A stretch of DNA of 53,894 nucleotides from Lentisphaeria bacterium (GCA_017466125.1 JAFTUS010000043.1:1-53894), one strand, 5' to 3'; shown: positions 27,257 to 36,560, numbered from the stretch's first letter. The notes: generated by a model from the sequence alone, not told the origin. Made by a program: numbers and translations.

Positions 27257-28006
27257 ATGAAAGTCAACAGTTCCAGATTTACCCTGATCGAACTCCTCGT
27301 CGTAATTGCCATTATTGCAATCCTCGCCGGAATGCTGCTGCCCGCCCTCAACAAGGCACGTTCCAAGGCCCGCAGTGTCAGTTGTATCAGCAATCAAAAG
27401 CAGTGTGCAACTGCATTTCTGATGTATGCCGATGATTACAACGGAATATTTTATGCTGCCGATGGACACAGCGGACAAGTCGATGCAAATCTGAAAGGCG
27501 CAGACGGAACTGCCCTGGGTACCGGCTGGGCGGGATGGCTCGGTAACAAACTCGGTTATCTGCCCAATGTTGTGCCGGATAAACGGACGGTTCACAACTG
27601 CCCCGCTGCAACAGTCGGGGCATTCAACTACGGCAACCGGCAGGCATACAGTGTTCCCAAAGGAAGTGATGACAATGGCTTACTTGCACCCCGCAGTGTT
27701 TCTGCTTCCGGCGTTGACCGTTTCTTCTACCGTGTCATCAATAAAATGAAAAGTGATGAAATGATCCTCGGCGATGGCGTAACCCGCAATGGAGCAACAA
27801 TCACAGAATATTTCACATTGGATCATGCAACAGCATGGCCGCCATTTAAAATCACCTCCGGCAACGGCAACTGTTTTTACCTGCGTCACGAAGACCGCGG
27901 CAATGCCGCATTGCTGGATGGTCATGTGGAAACATTTGACATCAACTCCACCAATCAATGGAAAAATATCCGTGCGATGTGGGCTTATCCCAATTCTTTT
28001 ATTTGA
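27257..28006 (+). CDS. Type II secretion pseudopilin-like protein with H-X9-DG signature
   Basis: A 249-aa protein. A short leader (MKVNSSR) is followed by [17 protein letters not shown] and LLPALNKAR, the class III prepilin signal and N-terminal helix. Near the C-terminus [14 protein letters not shown] fits the prepilin-associated H-X9-DG motif (His, nine residues, Asp-Gly). Between them is a globular domain with paired Cys (SCISN, NCPAA). The residue before the cleavage-site Phe is Arg, not the usual Gly. It is the first gene of an operon with a giant secreted hydrolase 8 bp downstream. Probably membrane-embedded with a periplasmic domain; its link to the hydrolase is inferred from position. 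Confidence 0.88.
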   Translation: MKVNSSRFTLIELLVVIAIIAILAGMLLPALNKARSKARSVSCISNQKQCATAFLMYADDYNGIFYAADGHSGQVDANLKGADGTALGTGWAGWLGNKLGYLPNVVPDKRTVHNCPAATVGAFNYGNRQAYSVPKGSDDNGLLAPRSVSASGVDRFFYRVINKMKSDEMILGDGVTRNGATITEYFTLDHATAWPPFKITSGNGNCFYLRHEDRGNAALLDGHVETFDINSTNQWKNIRAMWAYPNSFI

Positions 28007-28014
28007 GGTTGAAA

Positions 28015-31000
28015 ATGAAATTTCTTTGCATAACAGCGGTTTTTTGCGCCCTTTTTCCGGCCTGGGGAATGCCTTTGGAGATACGTCCGGAACGGGGAGT
28101 TGTCATGTTGGAAAAAAGTTCCACTGCAATGATCTATTATCGTGACAGTAAAATGCGCGAAAGTGCCCAGAGTCATCAAGTTTTTTCGCCCAATCACCGG
28201 GGAGAAAAAACACACTTCAAAGGTACATGGAAACTTCCAAACGGAACGATCGTAAAATATGATTTTACAGAAAAACTCTCCTCTGACGGAAAGTATGCCG
28301 ACCTGGAGTACCGTTTGACCGCTCCTGAAGACACTGAATATGAGACATTGAGTCTCCGGTTCAACTTGAATGGCGAAGAGTTCTGCGGCAGAATTGCCGG
28401 ATTGGATAATTATCCCTTCGTTCTGCCTGAAAAATTTGATCCCCGCATCTATCTCGGCCACATGAGCCGCTGTAAAAAAATCACGCTTCCGCTGCGTTCC
28501 GGAATTCTGGAAATTCTGCCGGAAAAGCCGGTCAATGGGAAAATATTCGATTTCCGCAAAGCCTCCCGTGATTTCAAACTGGATATCGATTTGCTTGCAC
28601 AAAAGCAGAAAATATTCCGTACGGTCTTATTCCGTGTCCGTCTGCAAGTCGTGCCATTTGAAGTTGAACCGTTGAAATTGGGCAATGGAGCAAATTCCAC
28701 TTTCACGGATCAGGCAAACGGTGACCGGAAAGGCGGCTGGTGCGATCAGGGGTCCTCGCTGGATCTGCGGATGATTCCGGCAGGAAAACAGAAAAGCGAT
28801 TTTGCCCTCTTTGATGTATTCCGTTCCCCCAATGCTAAAGAATGCATCGTTCTCGGCGGAGGCGGGCGGAGTTACCTGCCGCGCCGTGCCGTTGTGATGG
28901 TGCCGAATGTAAAAATGCGCACGTTGCTCCTGCTCCATGGTTCGGCATGGCCCGCCGCCGGAGAGACCGGCAAAATAACTGTTGAATTTGCAGAGGGCGG
29001 CAGTCAGGTTCTTTCTGTTGTCAATAACCGCGATGTGGGCAATTGGTGGAACCCCACAAATTTTGCTAATTTCCGCACTTTTTTTCAGTCTCCCAGCGCA
29101 GATGGTCAAAATGTATTGGGGCTGGGCTACTCCTGCTTTACGATTCAAGACAAGGCAGTACGAAAAATATTTTTTGAGAGTTCCGGCAAATCCGTTTGGA
29201 TGATTGGAGCGATCTCAAGTTCACCGCAAATGCTGACGATTCCCCGGCAGCAGCCCTATATTTTTAAGCGGAACTCCGAATGGCGTCCCGTCTCCTCCAA
29301 ACGTGATATCCTCAAAGGTTCGGCATTGGATTTTTCATTCCTGCAGGATGCTCCGGCGGGAAAATACGGATTCCTTCGGGTAAACAAAGAGGGGCACTTT
29401 CAATTTGAAAACTCTGATAAGCCGATTCGTTTTTTCGGTATCAACCTTTGTGCAACTTCTGTTTTTCTGCCCGATGAACAGCAAAGTCGTCTGGCTGACA
29501 TATTTACCCGGATCGGCTATAACGCTGTCCGGCTGCACCATATTGATCAAGTGCTGATGAAAAAAACACCGAAAAACTCTCTGGTTTTCGACAAAGAGAA
29601 ACTCCGTTCGCTGGATCACATGATCTGTGAACTGAAAAAACGCGGATTATACATCAATATCGATTTGTTTTCCGCCCGGCAGATGGCCCCGGGGGAATTT
29701 TCGGATTTACCCGCACTCTCCCACATCTACGATTACAAACTTGCTGCAATGCTTCACCCGGAAGTCAATGCCAATCTGAAGAAATATGCAAAAGAACTTC
29801 TGACCCGTAAAAATTCCTATACCGGACTGGCACTTGCCGAAGACCCCGTTTTGACAAGTATTTGCGTTCTGAACGAAAACACTATTTATGATCTTTACGA
29901 AAATGTGGCTCTCTTCAATGGAGAAAGTTACCGCTACTGCAATAAAATTTTTGACGATTACTGCAAAAACAAAGGGATCTCCACCACAGCACAGAGCCGT
30001 CCGGCAGAGATGCGGCGTTTTCTTTATGAACGCTACAACGCCTATTGGAAGGATATGGTTCGGTTCCTTCGGGATGAACTGAAAGTAAAAGCCCTGCTCT
30101 CTGACCAAAATCACCATCAGTCCCCGCTGCTCTACTCCATGCGTTCTCAATATGATTACGTTGACAATCATTACTACTGGGATCACCCCGCTTATATCGG
30201 CAATACGATGTGGGTCGCCCCGTGGCAGATACGCAATACCAGTGCTTTAAGTTCCATGATTCTGCCTTTCCGCATCATGGCACCGACGCGGATTTTGGGT
30301 AAGCCTTTTACAGTGACTGAATTCAGTTGGTGCTATCCCAATGAGTTCCGTTCCGAGGGGGCGGTTTTGATGGGAGCGTATGCTTCTTTGCAGAATTGGG
30401 ATGCTTTGTACACATTTGATTTCAGTTGCTACTGGCAGGCGGTCTTTTCCAAAGATTACCCCGGACCGTTTGCCGTCGGCAATGACCTTGCCCGGTTGCT
30501 GATGGAACGGGTACTGGCTGTATTTTTTGCCAGAAGCGATGTTCAATCGGCATCAAAGACAGTCCCGGTTGCAGTGAAACCCAATGATTTCGGGGCGGAT
30601 TATGTCGAAGGATATCCTGCAGTCACACAGCAGACCCCATTTTACTTTCAAACCGGTTCTGTGGGAGTCAATGATGGAAAATTTGACCGGGAGCTGCCGT
30701 TTGAAACCATTGGCGTCATTCCACTTGCCGATGATTTGAAATCAACTTCTGTTCCCTTGCTCAATGGAAAAACTCCTCACCGGGAGGCTTTGGCGTTGGC
30801 GGGACAGAAAGAGTCAAAAACAACGGTCAGTTCAACCGGAGAATTGACGGCGGATTTTGTCAACAGCACGTTCAAGGCAGTCACCCCCCGCAGTGAGGCA
30901 TTTCTGCTGCCGCAAGGCCGAAAGCAATCCGGTAAATTCCTGACCGCAGAGGCGCAAAAAGGTTACTCCACCGTTGCCGCGATCGCCATTGACGGAAAAA

Positions 31001-31314
31001 CACTGCAGGAGTCCGGCAGGATTCTGTTGCTGCATATTACCGATGTACGTCAGGAAAATACGCATTATCTTTCCAGAGAAAACCGGGTCATCACCCGGGA
31101 ACCATCCAAAGAGGATGCAATGCTCGGCCGTCATGGGGTCGTTCGCCTTTTCATGAATATCAGCGGCAATTTCCAGTTGAATGCGCTCGAACGGGACGGT
31201 TCTGTTCTGGGGCGCATTCCTTTCCGGAAATCTGCGGATGGAATAAGTTTCACAGCCGACACGTTCCGGTTTCCCGGAAAAGTTATTTTTGCTTATGAAT
31301 TGAAACGGATATAA
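28015..31314 (+). CDS. Large secreted hydrolase, clan GH-A-like barrel with N-terminal beta-sandwich module
   Basis: 1099 aa. I start at ATG 28015 (MKFLCITAVFCALFPAWG, a signal peptide) after GAGG, 8 bp behind the pseudopilin stop; the frame is open 19 codons upstream, inside the pseudopilin gene. Order: an N-terminal region (20-210), then the module KGGWCDQG-LDLR to GNWWNPT (about 220-410) shared with the proteins at 3 and 48534, then a (beta/alpha)8 barrel opening with PIRFFGINL and RIGYNAVRLHH. CVLNENTIY gives a probable acid/base Glu621 and TVTEFSW a probable nucleophile Glu769. That is clan GH-A topology, nearest GH5-like by eye. Probably exported to periplasm or surface. The polysaccharide target is unknown. 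Confidence 0.85.
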   Translation: MKFLCITAVFCALFPAWGMPLEIRPERGVVMLEKSSTAMIYYRDSKMRESAQSHQVFSPNHRGEKTHFKGTWKLPNGTIVKYDFTEKLSSDGKYADLEYRLTAPEDTEYETLSLRFNLNGEEFCGRIAGLDNYPFVLPEKFDPRIYLGHMSRCKKITLPLRSGILEILPEKPVNGKIFDFRKASRDFKLDIDLLAQKQKIFRTVLFRVRLQVVPFEVEPLKLGNGANSTFTDQANGDRKGGWCDQGSSLDLRMIPAGKQKSDFALFDVFRSPNAKECIVLGGGGRSYLPRRAVVMVPNVKMRTLLLLHGSAWPAAGETGKITVEFAEGGSQVLSVVNNRDVGNWWNPTNFANFRTFFQSPSADGQNVLGLGYSCFTIQDKAVRKIFFESSGKSVWMIGAISSSPQMLTIPRQQPYIFKRNSEWRPVSSKRDILKGSALDFSFLQDAPAGKYGFLRVNKEGHFQFENSDKPIRFFGINLCATSVFLPDEQQSRLADIFTRIGYNAVRLHHIDQVLMKKTPKNSLVFDKEKLRSLDHMICELKKRGLYINIDLFSARQMAPGEFSDLPALSHIYDYKLAAMLHPEVNANLKKYAKELLTRKNSYTGLALAEDPVLTSICVLNENTIYDLYENVALFNGESYRYCNKIFDDYCKNKGISTTAQSRPAEMRRFLYERYNAYWKDMVRFLRDELKVKALLSDQNHHQSPLLYSMRSQYDYVDNHYYWDHPAYIGNTMWVAPWQIRNTSALSSMILPFRIMAPTRILGKPFTVTEFSWCYPNEFRSEGAVLMGAYASLQNWDALYTFDFSCYWQAVFSKDYPGPFAVGNDLARLLMERVLAVFFARSDVQSASKTVPVAVKPNDFGADYVEGYPAVTQQTPFYFQTGSVGVNDGKFDRELPFETIGVIPLADDLKSTSVPLLNGKTPHREALALAGQKESKTTVSSTGELTADFVNSTFKAVTPRSEAFLLPQGRKQSGKFLTAEAQKGYSTVAAIAIDGKTLQESGRILLLHITDVRQENTHYLSRENRVITREPSKEDAMLGRHGVVRLFMNISGNFQLNALERDGSVLGRIPFRKSADGISFTADTFRFPGKVIFAYELKRI

Positions 31315-31315
31315 A

Positions 31316-32452
31316 ATGTCAGAAAAAATAAAAGTCGCCGTACTGGGCGCAGGCGGTCGCGCCCGTTATGTTGTTAAAAATCTGTTGAGAGACGCAAAGA
31401 ATGCAGTGGAGATCTCTGCTCTTTACGACCCGGATACGCAAGTTATGCAAATGGCTCTGAATGAGTGGAATACTCACGATATCACACGCTGCTGCAGTTC
31501 CGAGAGTGAAGCGATAAATCATCCCGATATTCAGTGGGTAATGGTTTTTTCTCCCAATGCGTACCACAAGCGTCAAATCCTTGCCGCCTTTGAATCAGGC
31601 AAGCACGTTTTCAGCGAAAAACCGCTGGCGTCAACCATAGAGGATTGCCGGGAAATTTTTGATGCTCATCAAAAAAGCGGTCTGCTTTTTGCCACCGGTT
31701 TTGTCCTCCGTTACGCACCGATCTACAAAAAGGTGAAAGAGTTGCTGGATTCCGGAACAATGGGAGAACTGCAGTGCATCGAAGCCAATGAGTGTATTTT
31801 GCCTGACCATGGAGGATACATCATGTGTAATTGGCGGCGGAAAACAGCAATCGCCGGACCGCATATCCTGGAAAAATGCTGTCATGACCTTGATCTTATC
31901 AACTGGTTCTGCGGCTCTCTGCCAGTCAGGATCGCAGCATTCGGCAAACGGAGTTTTTTCCTCCCGGAGAATGCTTATCTTATGGAAAAATATGACCGGA
32001 AAACATTTCAGAGCTGGTTCGATCCCCACGAGGTTGGTATCCCTTTCAACGATGATAATGATTTGCAGGATCATCTGGTGTCGATTTCAGAATTCCGCAA
32101 CGGGGTCCAGGTTTCTTTTACTGCTACTATGAGCAATGCCATCCCGGAAAGAAGGATGCACCTTATTTGTTCCGAAGGAACGATCCGCCTCGATCTTTAT
32201 TCCGGCGAACTGGAATACCGTACGTTGGGACAAACCGAAACAACAAAACTCTCTTTCCATGAAGATTTGCACGGCGGGGGAGACAGTTTCATTATGAAAG
32301 AACTGTATAAATCCATGTGCAACGGCACTCCCCCCTGCTGCAGCGGCAATGAAGGACTGGAAAGTGCGGTCTGGGCACTCGCCATTGATCAGGCTGCCCA
32401 TTCCGGAAATATCGTCGATCTGGAAGCCGTCTGGCGGGAACTCGGGCGTTAA
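31316..32452 (+). CDS. Gfo/Idh/MocA-family NAD(P)-dependent sugar oxidoreductase
   Basis: A 378-aa cytoplasmic dehydrogenase. The N-terminal Rossmann fold has VAVLGAGGRARYV, followed by the family signature FSEKPLAST (catalytic Lys), and a C-terminal beta-sheet domain with GPHILEKCCHDLDLINWF (the conserved His-Asp region). Family members oxidise or epimerise sugars, inositols and sugar acids. It starts one base after the hydrolase stop, so it is third in the operon and probably handles a monosaccharide released by that enzyme. Its 3' end overlaps the convergent SGNH gene by 4 bp. Confidence 0.92.
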   Translation: MSEKIKVAVLGAGGRARYVVKNLLRDAKNAVEISALYDPDTQVMQMALNEWNTHDITRCCSSESEAINHPDIQWVMVFSPNAYHKRQILAAFESGKHVFSEKPLASTIEDCREIFDAHQKSGLLFATGFVLRYAPIYKKVKELLDSGTMGELQCIEANECILPDHGGYIMCNWRRKTAIAGPHILEKCCHDLDLINWFCGSLPVRIAAFGKRSFFLPENAYLMEKYDRKTFQSWFDPHEVGIPFNDDNDLQDHLVSISEFRNGVQVSFTATMSNAIPERRMHLICSEGTIRLDLYSGELEYRTLGQTETTKLSFHEDLHGGGDSFIMKELYKSMCNGTPPCCSGNEGLESAVWALAIDQAAHSGNIVDLEAVWRELGR

Positions 32453-33180
32453 TCGCGGATCTTTTCCCAACCTTCCAGCCAGACTTTTGCCAGCAGGCGG
32501 TGTCCGGCGTATGTGGGGTGGATGCCGTCCCAGACCCAGTAATCCAGCGGTGCTTTTTCCAATGCGGCGGCGATCGCGGCGGGGAAGTCCAGCACTTGCG
32601 CCTGAAAATCAGCGGCGATACGGCGGGTGATCTGCTGCAAACGGACGGCATCTGCCATTTTTTCATCTGCGTTATGCTGAATGATACTGCGGAAATTCAT
32701 CGTAAACTCCTTTTCCGCCGCCGGTGTATGTTTGTGAAACGCTTCGCTCCAGCAATCCGCCTTGTAGAAGAACGGCAGACCCAACAGGATTTTCAATGAC
32801 GGATTTTGTTTTCGGGAGGCAGTAAGCATTTTGCGGATATCCTCCTCATAACGCTGTGCCAACTCCTCACTGCTCACCAACTGCCCCTCTTCTCTGCTGT
32901 AACAGCTTAAAATGTTATTGACTCCGGCAAGCAGAGTCAACACATCCGGATGAAGTGCAAGAGCATCTTCCTGCCAGCGGTCAAGGATTTGAGATGTCCT
33001 GTTGCCGCTCACACCGCGATTGAAAAAATACGGGTGCTGTTCGGCATACTCTTCTGCCAGTTTTGAGGCGGTACAAAAAACGTAGCCGTGCCCCAGAATA
33101 TGATTTGGATCTCCATTTTTCAAACGGTTGCCGTCCGTAATGGAATCCCCCTGAAAAAGAAAAATCGTATCGGGTTTCAT
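32449..33180 (-). CDS. SGNH/GDSL hydrolase (carbohydrate esterase-like)
   Basis: A 243-aa hydrolase with all four SGNH blocks: FQGDSITDG (nucleophile Ser), NRGVSGNRT (Gly), LAGVNNI (Asn), and WDGIHPTYAG (Asp and His). This is the lysophospholipase-L1-like / rhamnogalacturonan acetylesterase group. No signal peptide, so probably intracellular deacetylation of sugars. GGAG precedes the ATG. It is transcribed alone, convergent with the oxidoreductase gene. Confidence 0.9.
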   Translation of the reverse strand: MKPDTIFLFQGDSITDGNRLKNGDPNHILGHGYVFCTASKLAEEYAEQHPYFFNRGVSGNRTSQILDRWQEDALALHPDVLTLLAGVNNILSCYSREEGQLVSSEELAQRYEEDIRKMLTASRKQNPSLKILLGLPFFYKADCWSEAFHKHTPAAEKEFTMNFRSIIQHNADEKMADAVRLQQITRRIAADFQAQVLDFPAAIAAALEKAPLDYWVWDGIHPTYAGHRLLAKVWLEGWEKIRD

Positions 33181-33265
33181 ATCATTTTCTCCGTGATTAT
33201 TTTTGACCGTAAATCTGCGCTGCTCATATTACATCAAAACATTCAACTGCAAACAGTTATGACTC

Positions 33266-34354
33266 TTATTTCCCCATGATCGCATTAAAAAGTTTCATCG
33301 ATTCGCGCATGTCGCCGAAAAGAACGGCACCGGCGAGTTTTCCGTTTTCATAAAAAAGCCGTTTGGTATTGCCGTTTTCCTGAAACTCCTCCATCTCTCC
33401 GGAGAAAGTTCCGCAGGAAAAGAGTTTCAGACCGAACCCCATAAAGCGCATGGAGGGCGGTTCCGGAACAAAAGGAGTTTCGGCTCCGCACATATTTGCT
33501 CCGGCGGCCTTGCCCATACTGCTTGCCGTACTGTAAATGCCGGTGATGCAGTTTTCAATTTCCGCACAGTCCCCCGCCGCGTAAATATCGGCGGCATCGG
33601 TGCGCAGAAACGCATCGGTTTTGATGCCCCTGTTACAGGAGATCCCGCAGCGTTCCGCCAGAGATTTTTCAGGAACAGCTCCGACACTCATAATGATAAG
33701 ATCAGCCAGATCCGGCGTGATGCGTTCCAACTTCACGCCCAACTGCAATTCAAGGCCGGGGATGCTTTCCAGATGCTTTTGGAGTTGTGCGGATGAAACG
33801 GCATCCATATTGCGCAAAAGCAGTCCCGGGGCACTTTCCACAACGGAGACTTTGCCGCAACCGGCTTCGAGCAGAACTTCCGCCAGTTCCAGCCCCAGCA
33901 CCCCTCCCCCGATGACCATGGCATGTTTCACGCCTGCGGCGATGGTTTTTCTGATTTTTTCCGCATCCGGCAGTTCCCGCAGTGTCATGACATTCGGCAA
34001 ATCACAGCCGGGGATCGGCAGACAGCAGGACCTTGCCCCGACTGCAAGCAGAAGTTTATCATAATTCAAACGACTTCCGTCGGCAAGAACGATCTCTTTC
34101 CGTTCCGGAACGATCGTTTCAACACGGCAACCCAGCCGTACAGTGATATTTTCCCGCTGGTAAAATTCTGCCGATTTCTGCAAAAAACCGTCCCCATCAA
34201 ATCCTTTCAAAAGCCCCTTGGAGAGAAAAGGACGCCGATAAGGATAGGATTTTTCCGCAGAACAGATAACGATTTCGGCATCCGATGAACTTTTACGGAT
34301 CGCTATCGCCGCTTCCACAGCGGCAACACCGCCGCCAATGATCACATATTTCAT
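33266..34354 (-). CDS. NAD(P)/FAD-dependent pyridine nucleotide-disulfide family oxidoreductase
   Basis: A 362-aa flavoprotein. ATG 34354 (MKYVIIGGGVAAVEAA, FAD-binding motif) follows AAGGAG; the frame is open 12 codons further without need. A second dinucleotide motif MVIGGGVLGLELAEV binds NAD(P)H and YAAGDCAE closes the FAD site. No CxxC redox pair is present, so it resembles rubredoxin / nitrite-reductase-type NADH oxidoreductases rather than disulfide reductases. It lacks the C-terminal extension of longer relatives. Probably passes electrons to a rubredoxin or detoxifies oxygen in an anaerobe; the partner is not in the window. Confidence 0.85.
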   Translation of the reverse strand: MKYVIIGGGVAAVEAAIAIRKSSSDAEIVICSAEKSYPYRRPFLSKGLLKGFDGDGFLQKSAEFYQRENITVRLGCRVETIVPERKEIVLADGSRLNYDKLLLAVGARSCCLPIPGCDLPNVMTLRELPDAEKIRKTIAAGVKHAMVIGGGVLGLELAEVLLEAGCGKVSVVESAPGLLLRNMDAVSSAQLQKHLESIPGLELQLGVKLERITPDLADLIIMSVGAVPEKSLAERCGISCNRGIKTDAFLRTDAADIYAAGDCAEIENCITGIYSTASSMGKAAGANMCGAETPFVPEPPSMRFMGFGLKLFSCGTFSGEMEEFQENGNTKRLFYENGKLAGAVLFGDMRESMKLFNAIMGK

Positions 34355-34458
34355 AGGTAACTCCTTTTTTTTCATAACATACACCGCCAATCCCTTGCCG
34401 TCAAGCGGAAAAAAACAAAAATCACGGATAATAGAACGGTAAAAAGTACTTCGCTCTA

Positions 34459-34486
34459 TTGAAAAATCAAACAGAAGTGATATATT
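34459..34486 (+). promoter_or_regulatory. Promoter of the tRNA-Arg gene
   Basis: TTGAAA, 16 bp, TATATT, ending 9 bp before the mature tRNA 5' end. Confidence 0.6.
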
Positions 34487-34495
34487 AGGAGAAGT

Positions 34496-34571
<76 letters not shown>

Positions 34572-34578
34572 AAATAGA

Positions 34579-34615
34579 CTTTTACGGACTTTTACGGACG
34601 GTTACGGACGGTTAC
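34579..34615. repeat. Imperfect 10-bp tandem repeat just 3' of the tRNA
   Basis: Four successive 10-bp units, CTTTTACGGA-like then CGGTTACGGA-like, share the core TTACGGAC and begin 8 bp after the tRNA CCA. They could be integrase arm-type sites or simple slippage; no integrase gene is in the window. Confidence 0.5.
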
Positions 34616-34645
34616 TGTTGAATAAGCCGTACCCGGATGTACTAA

Positions 34646-34681
34646 ACGGGGCTGCCGCAAAAACTTCTGCAACAGCCCCGT
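34646..34681. terminator. Bidirectional terminator hairpin
   Basis: The 9-bp stem ACGGGGCTG/CAGCCCCGT, with an inner GCA/TGC pair, lies between the tRNA gene and the end of the fabZ-like gene. GTGTTTTTCT follows on the plus side. Confidence 0.7.
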
Positions 34682-34699
34682 GTAATGGTGTTTTTCTGA

Positions 34700-35617
34700 T
34701 CAGGCGTCAACAATGGCGAACATCAGAGCGATGTCGGCTATGATCTTGCCGTCAACGGCAATCGTTCCGGTGCCTTTGCCGAAACGGGATTTTCCCGGCG
34801 GCAGGGCAATGTCGATAACCATCTGGTCTCCGGGCTGAACTCTGCCGAAAAATTCCGCTTTCTCAATGGACATGAAAAAACCGAGTTTCCCGGCGTTTTC
34901 CGGACGGGAAAGCACACTGGCACAACCCGCCTGCGCACTGATTTCACACAAAATGGACTCCGGAAGCACCGCATAATCATCAGGACAACCGGCGAAAAGC
35001 GGCTCGTTGCCGGTGCAATTCTTGATTGCAACAACATGATCCCCTTCCAGTCTGGCAATGTAGTCGATGAAAAGGAATGGGAAACGGTGCGGCATCAGTT
35101 CTTTGACTTTGTTTTCATCCATGAAGTTATCCGCACTCTTGTCATTTTCATTGAAGAGTACCGGCATGGTCAATTCACATTCCCGATCACGTACCGCCAG
35201 CACGAATTCGCCCTGACAAGCAGCCCCGCTGTTATTGGTGACTGTGGCTTTGCAGCGGGCTTCGCCATTGGCGATCTCAAGAATTTCCGCTTCGATTTTT
35301 GCACGGTCGCCGGGATTGTTGGGCTTGCGGAATTTCACTTTTTCCGCAAGACGGATGTAGACGTCTTTTTCCCCCGCCGGGTCAAGTTCTTTGCGGACAG
35401 CAAGTTCGCAAAGCTGTTTCATCGCTTCGACCTGAAGCACCCCCGGCATAATGGGGTGATTGGGGAAGTGGCCGCAGAAAAAGGCTTCGTTGATACTGAT
35501 ATTTTTCACTCCGGCCCAATGGGTCTCATCAATCTTTTCAGCACGGTCCAGCATCAGCATGGGAGCGCGTTGAGGCAGGATTTTTTTGATTTCACGCAAA
35601 CCGAAAATTTCAGACAT
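34700..35617 (-). CDS. Double-hotdog 3-hydroxyacyl-ACP dehydratase (FabZ-like)
   Basis: A 305-aa protein made of two hotdog domains in tandem. The first (1-150) is a proper FabZ: GHFPNHPIMPGVLQVEAMKQ carries the catalytic His and Glu. The second (about 165-305) starts again with KVKELMPHRFPFLFID and matches the fold, but in the active-site segment (CPDDYAVLPESILCEISAQ) the His is replaced while the Glu remains. FabZ normally is a single domain of about 150 aa acting as a dimer, so this chain probably supplies both halves. It lies 14 bp downstream of lpxC. Dehydrates 3-hydroxyacyl-ACP in fatty acid and lipid A precursor supply. Confidence 0.87.
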   Translation of the reverse strand: MSEIFGLREIKKILPQRAPMLMLDRAEKIDETHWAGVKNISINEAFFCGHFPNHPIMPGVLQVEAMKQLCELAVRKELDPAGEKDVYIRLAEKVKFRKPNNPGDRAKIEAEILEIANGEARCKATVTNNSGAACQGEFVLAVRDRECELTMPVLFNENDKSADNFMDENKVKELMPHRFPFLFIDYIARLEGDHVVAIKNCTGNEPLFAGCPDDYAVLPESILCEISAQAGCASVLSRPENAGKLGFFMSIEKAEFFGRVQPGDQMVIDIALPPGKSRFGKGTGTIAVDGKIIADIALMFAIVDA

Positions 35618-35631
35618 AGTAACTCCTTGTT

Positions 35632-36486
35632 TTATTTGTTCATTTTTTCAGCAAACATCTTTTGAACCATTCCGGCAAGTTTCACGTTCCGGGGATGGCC
35701 GGGACGGATCGCGATGATCGTTCCTGTGACCCGCAGACCGGTCAGATAAATATCGCCGATCAGATCGAGGATCTTATGACGGACGATTTCGTTGTCGTAC
35801 CGCAGTTCCTCCTTGCAGATAATGGCTCCGTCGTGGATGATCGCAGCCGCATCCAGACTGCCGCCCTTGCACAACCCCATGGCGAAAAGCTGCTGCAAAT
35901 CTTTATAATCCACAAAAGTACGTCCTCCGGCAATTTCTTTGCGGTAGGTATCTGTATCCAGTGTATATTCGTGGAACTGGGGATTGAAAGGACATCCGGC
36001 AAACTCCGTTGTGCAGGAAATGCGCAAATCCTCTTCACCCGGCACAAAAACCAGTTTTGAGCCGCCATCTTCCACATAAAGGATCTCTGTGGGCGTGAAC
36101 GTCTTCGCCTCCGCATCCTGAACTTGCACACCGGCCTCGCCGATCATATCGAAAAATCCCAGTGCGCTGCCGTCAAGGATCGGCGGCTCCATGCCGTCCA
36201 TATCCACAATACAGTTATCGATGTGCCATGCATTGAGCGCAGACATGATATGTTCCACGGTAAAGACCACTCCGTTGTTTTCTGCGATCGCCGTTCCGCG
36301 CCGGACATCGGCAACGTTGGAGGCAAGTGCATGGATCAGCGGCTGCCCCGGAAGATCGACCCGCCGGAAAACGATACCGGTGTTTTCCTCCGCCGGAGTG
36401 ACCGTCACGGTGCAGCGGACTCCGGAGTGAAGTGCGATCCCGGATACCGAGGCTTTCTTTTGTACTGTCTGTTGTTTTTTCATCAT
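35632..36486 (-). CDS. lpxC: UDP-3-O-acyl-N-acetylglucosamine deacetylase
   Basis: Commits UDP-sugar to lipid A synthesis by zinc-dependent deacetylation in the cytoplasm. A 284-aa protein in two alpha/beta domains. Zinc ligands are visible as the His of TVEHIMSAL and the His and Asp of RHKILDLIGD, and the catalytic His near the C-terminus as GHPRN. The substrate-channel start SGIALHSG is typical. I use ATG 36486 with AGGA upstream; the frame is open 8 codons more. Operon with the fabZ-like gene, a pairing (sometimes a fusion) known in other Gram-negative groups. Proves that the organism makes an outer membrane with lipid A. Confidence 0.95.
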   Translation of the reverse strand: MMKKQQTVQKKASVSGIALHSGVRCTVTVTPAEENTGIVFRRVDLPGQPLIHALASNVADVRRGTAIAENNGVVFTVEHIMSALNAWHIDNCIVDMDGMEPPILDGSALGFFDMIGEAGVQVQDAEAKTFTPTEILYVEDGGSKLVFVPGEEDLRISCTTEFAGCPFNPQFHEYTLDTDTYRKEIAGGRTFVDYKDLQQLFAMGLCKGGSLDAAAIIHDGAIICKEELRYDNEIVRHKILDLIGDIYLTGLRVTGTIIAIRPGHPRNVKLAGMVQKMFAEKMNK

Positions 36487-36517
36487 TTTATCCTGAAAAT
36501 TATAACTCATTTGAATT

Positions 36518-36545
36518 AATATAACACATTCTGCGTATTTTCCAA
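36518..36545 (-). promoter_or_regulatory. Promoter of lpxC-fabZ
   Basis: Minus strand: TTGGAA, 16 bp, TATATT, about 31 bp before the lpxC start. Confidence 0.55.
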
Positions 36546-36560
36546 ATCATCTTATAAAAA

